This document shows, one piece after another, positions 24,239 through 26,070 of a DNA stretch of 26,070 nt. Positions within the stretch are counted from its first letter, which is position 1. Each line of letters begins with the position of its first letter. The stretch is from JAZGDL01 sp036477795 (lineage in GTDB: Bacteria; Planctomycetota; Phycisphaerae; UBA1845), in NCBI GenBank assembly GCA_036477795.1, contig JAZGDL010000306.1, forward strand, positions 1-26,070, in the 5' to 3' direction. The translations under genes were made by a program, and so were the position numbers. A model generated the notes under the pieces. The model was not told the origin of the DNA. It searched no databases and was given only the letters and a program-made list of their open reading frames with translations.

Positions 24239-25462
24239 TCATTCTGCGAAAACCGAGTAAGAAAAAACCGAGACGCCCAGAATGTTGTCTCTTCTCTGGT
24301 GTAAAGCGACCGTGTCCTGCACCGCTCGGAAAATATCCGCGGTGGCTAGGTTGCCGGCCAGTTCTACGGGAAACCTAGCACATATTTCGCGAAGCCGAAC
24401 ATCGGCAAGGACTGCAACGAAGGAATAATCGCCAGGTGGATCGTCAAGCAGGTAGGTTCCAAAAAACTCCTCCGATGAAGCTGCCGGGTACTGCATCGGC
24501 AGGCAGCTTGTATTATCAACGAGAGCAGGTTCGAAGGTCACGCTCAGGTCAGGGCGAATCAAGAACAAGTAGACGAAACCGGGCTGCGAGGCGCGCACGT
24601 GAAGATTCAGTTGGTCAGTTGGACCTGGCCGAGTCGGGGGCTCTTTTTCGCCTTCCACGCCACGCTGTGTCCATTTAGTCGTCAAATAAACCTTCGCACG
24701 GGGTTGCCATTCACTGGGAGCGACCGAGAAGTACTGAGCAATCGTCACAAACGCGATGACGCAAGCCGTTATTAACCCAACCCAAGGTAAAACCCTTGCT
24801 TTCTGATGGGTATGTTGCGATGTGGCAGCGACACCTGCGGCAGTTTGCTCCTTGCTGAACCGTTGGGCGTTGTCAGAATCGTGAGGAGCGATCAATGGGG
24901 ACATGCCATCAACACCCATCTCAGCGATATCGATCGATTTCCCAAATCCCTTGAGCAAGTATGGCCCGTAGTGACGCCAGACAAGGTCGGCGCCTAGGTC
25001 CGCAGCGGAAATGTGTTGCCGGGCGCTATTCATCAGTGAAGCGGACATGAGCACTTGCCCCCCCAGCGCGAGCGATTGGATGCGCGACGCGAGATCGACC
25101 TCTAATCCTTCAACGAGAACATTCTTGCTTGTCCCGGGCGGCGCGGGCCGTTCTTCAACCTCGCCAAAATGGATACCGACTCGCACCTGCGGTAACTTCC
25201 GCTCGGCAGCGTGGATTTGCTGAAGGCGCAAACCGAATATTACAGCGGAACTCGGCGTTTCGAAAGTGAGAAAAAATCCGTCTCCTGCATCGTCGACCTC
25301 GCGACCCCCCGCTTCCGTCGCCAACCGACGGACGTAATCCTTGTGGCGCGCTATGAGGCAGCTGGCGACGTGGTCACCTTCTCGATCCTTAAGCGACGCT
25401 GCTTCAACTAGATCTGTGAAGACGAGCGTCAAAATACGCGATTGGTGTGTCTTTTCCGCCAT
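24239..25462 (-). CDS. Class III nucleotide cyclase with TM helix and C-terminal sensor-like domain
   Basis: This 407-residue protein has a class III cyclase homology domain (residues about 8-185) with metal ligands D17 (VFTDLV) and D61 (AGDGFF), and GIHFGEVE at 96-103. The conserved asparagine of the VNxAxR motif is D123 here (VDLASR), with R127 retained. A transmembrane helix (about 226-244) precedes a C-terminal domain with QPGFVYLFLIRPDLSV, resembling DUF4384-type domains, presumably outside the cytoplasm. It would convert ATP or GTP to a cyclic nucleotide if active. The ATG at 25460-25462 is chosen on family N-terminus; a GTG at 25510 is possible. Confidence 0.85.
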   Translation of the reverse strand: MAEKTHQSRILTLVFTDLVEAASLKDREGDHVASCLIARHKDYVRRLATEAGGREVDDAGDGFFLTFETPSSAVIFGLRLQQIHAAERKLPQVRVGIHFGEVEERPAPPGTSKNVLVEGLEVDLASRIQSLALGGQVLMSASLMNSARQHISAADLGADLVWRHYGPYLLKGFGKSIDIAEMGVDGMSPLIAPHDSDNAQRFSKEQTAAGVAATSQHTHQKARVLPWVGLITACVIAFVTIAQYFSVAPSEWQPRAKVYLTTKWTQRGVEGEKEPPTRPGPTDQLNLHVRASQPGFVYLFLIRPDLSVTFEPALVDNTSCLPMQYPAASSEEFFGTYLLDDPPGDYSFVAVLADVRLREICARFPVELAGNLATADIFRAVQDTVALHQRRDNILGVSVFSYSVFAE

Positions 25463-25825
25463 CGATCGGAAGCTGCCTCCAGCCGCCCCCTTTGATCGGG
25501 AAGCCCCCACAGCATGCTACGGTCTAAACCAAAGACGCGAGACGACGGCACATGCATGCGTGTAGCCTACTGCCATTCCTCGTGTTCGCAAACCAATTCG
25601 TTGTCGGTCTCGCATCGCGACGCGATCCAGGGAAGTCTTCGCGGTGCAGCGCCAGCGGCCACAACCCACTTTCTAACAAGACGATTAGCAGTACAGCGCA
25701 CGGTACGTTGCTGCCGTGATGCGTAAGTGCTGTTCGCACAATATGTTACGCGTTTCGACGACCCGAGCCGGATCGCATCCTGCCGTTTCGCAGGCTTCCA
25801 GCCCAAGAACCCCGCAAGGAGGCGC
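25463..25825. other. Unassigned stretch upstream of the cyclase
   Basis: No gene, RNA or clear repeat is recognised. It should contain the cyclase-caspase promoter, but no convincing -35/-10 pair was found. Confidence 0.5.
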
Positions 25826-26070
25826 CTACGCTCTCAGTTCCAGGAACTCCAAGTGATTGAGTCCCTTGCCAGCGGCCTCCTGCAACCGCACGTCCAGGGA
25901 TTGCGCCAGTCCGGATAGCGGTTCTCTTCCTTGAGGCTGGTGTAAGGTTAGTCCTTTCAAGGCATTGTCCTGGACGTAGTACACGCCTTTTTCCACCTTG
26001 CCCTTGTGACGTGTGGTGTAGGGCTTGGTGGGCAGGATGACCGTGCCGTAATGGGCGCAGAAGGCCTGGA
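25826..26070 (-). pseudogene. IS21 relic: istA 3' end fused to istB 5' end
   Basis: The minus strand encodes the end of the IS21 transposase IstA (HYGTVILPTKPYTTRHKGKV then YVQDNALKG), and after a frameshift and deletion the start of IstB (LSGLAQSLDVRLQEAAGKGL then NHLEFLEL), ending at a TAG. An alternative frame still shows TSLKEENRYPDW, the normal IstA continuation, which confirms decay. It continues beyond the window. The next istB segment in order is at 21778-21860. Confidence 0.8.

Noticed and set aside
22789..25462. Calling the cyclase-caspase pair a Pycsar defence system
   Set aside because: The caspase carries a lipoprotein signal and so would not meet a cytoplasmic cyclic nucleotide; no other defence genes are adjacent.

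Overview
The window looks like a piece of a GC-rich bacterial chromosome, most likely a member of the Planctomycetota. That is inference from gene content: a truncated zinc-finger/protein-kinase gene, a caspase-like lipoprotein, DUF1670 genes, an archaeal-type phosphatidylserine decarboxylase, a tRNA without encoded CCA, and dispersed palindromes and short minisatellites. No rRNA or other taxonomic marker allows a firmer call.

Layout. (1) 1-5256, all on the minus strand, is a conserved housekeeping block transcribed psd > pssA > gltX > pfkB-type kinase > thpR > recA (recA runs off the left edge). It covers phosphatidylethanolamine synthesis, glutamyl-tRNA synthesis, a sugar or nucleoside kinase, an RNA phosphodiesterase and recombination. 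(2) 5257-7429 holds a decayed tRNA-like palindrome and two unrelated SAM methyltransferase genes (an FkbM-type and a class I type) among short tandem repeats; the second gene is bracketed by a 25-bp inverted repeat. (3) 7430-11086 is an integrated element beside tRNA-Ser(CGA): a protein made of two near-identical 107-residue copies, a tyrosine recombinase, an excisionase-like HTH protein, a clear promoter with embedded palindromes, and a divergent winged-helix-like gene, then a probable second integrase relic. (4) 11087-13099 is mostly two tandem DUF1670 genes, one N-terminally shortened. (5) 13120-18063 is a three-gene redox operon: a secreted five-haem cytochrome c, an outer-membrane beta-barrel protein and a membrane-anchored FAD/NAD/2Fe-2S reductase. 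(6) 18275-21860 is a nest of mobile-element relics (IS256, IS3, IS21) containing an apparently intact large-serine-recombinase element. (7) 21861-25462 carries a truncated protein kinase, a 14-bp-arm hairpin, and a two-gene operon of a class III nucleotide cyclase and an SRPBCC-caspase lipoprotein. (8) The right edge is an IS21 istA/istB fusion relic.

The most notable observations are these. The serine-recombinase element sits in the codons for the Walker A loop of an istB gene, with a shared GG at both junctions. The same istB appears to lie in three collinear pieces across 7 kb, so the kinase/caspase/cyclase segment is sandwiched inside it. The cyclase-caspase pair and the cytochrome-porin-reductase operon are the two best candidates for uncharacterised functional systems. 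All assignments are from reading the sequence and family knowledge; no database search was run.
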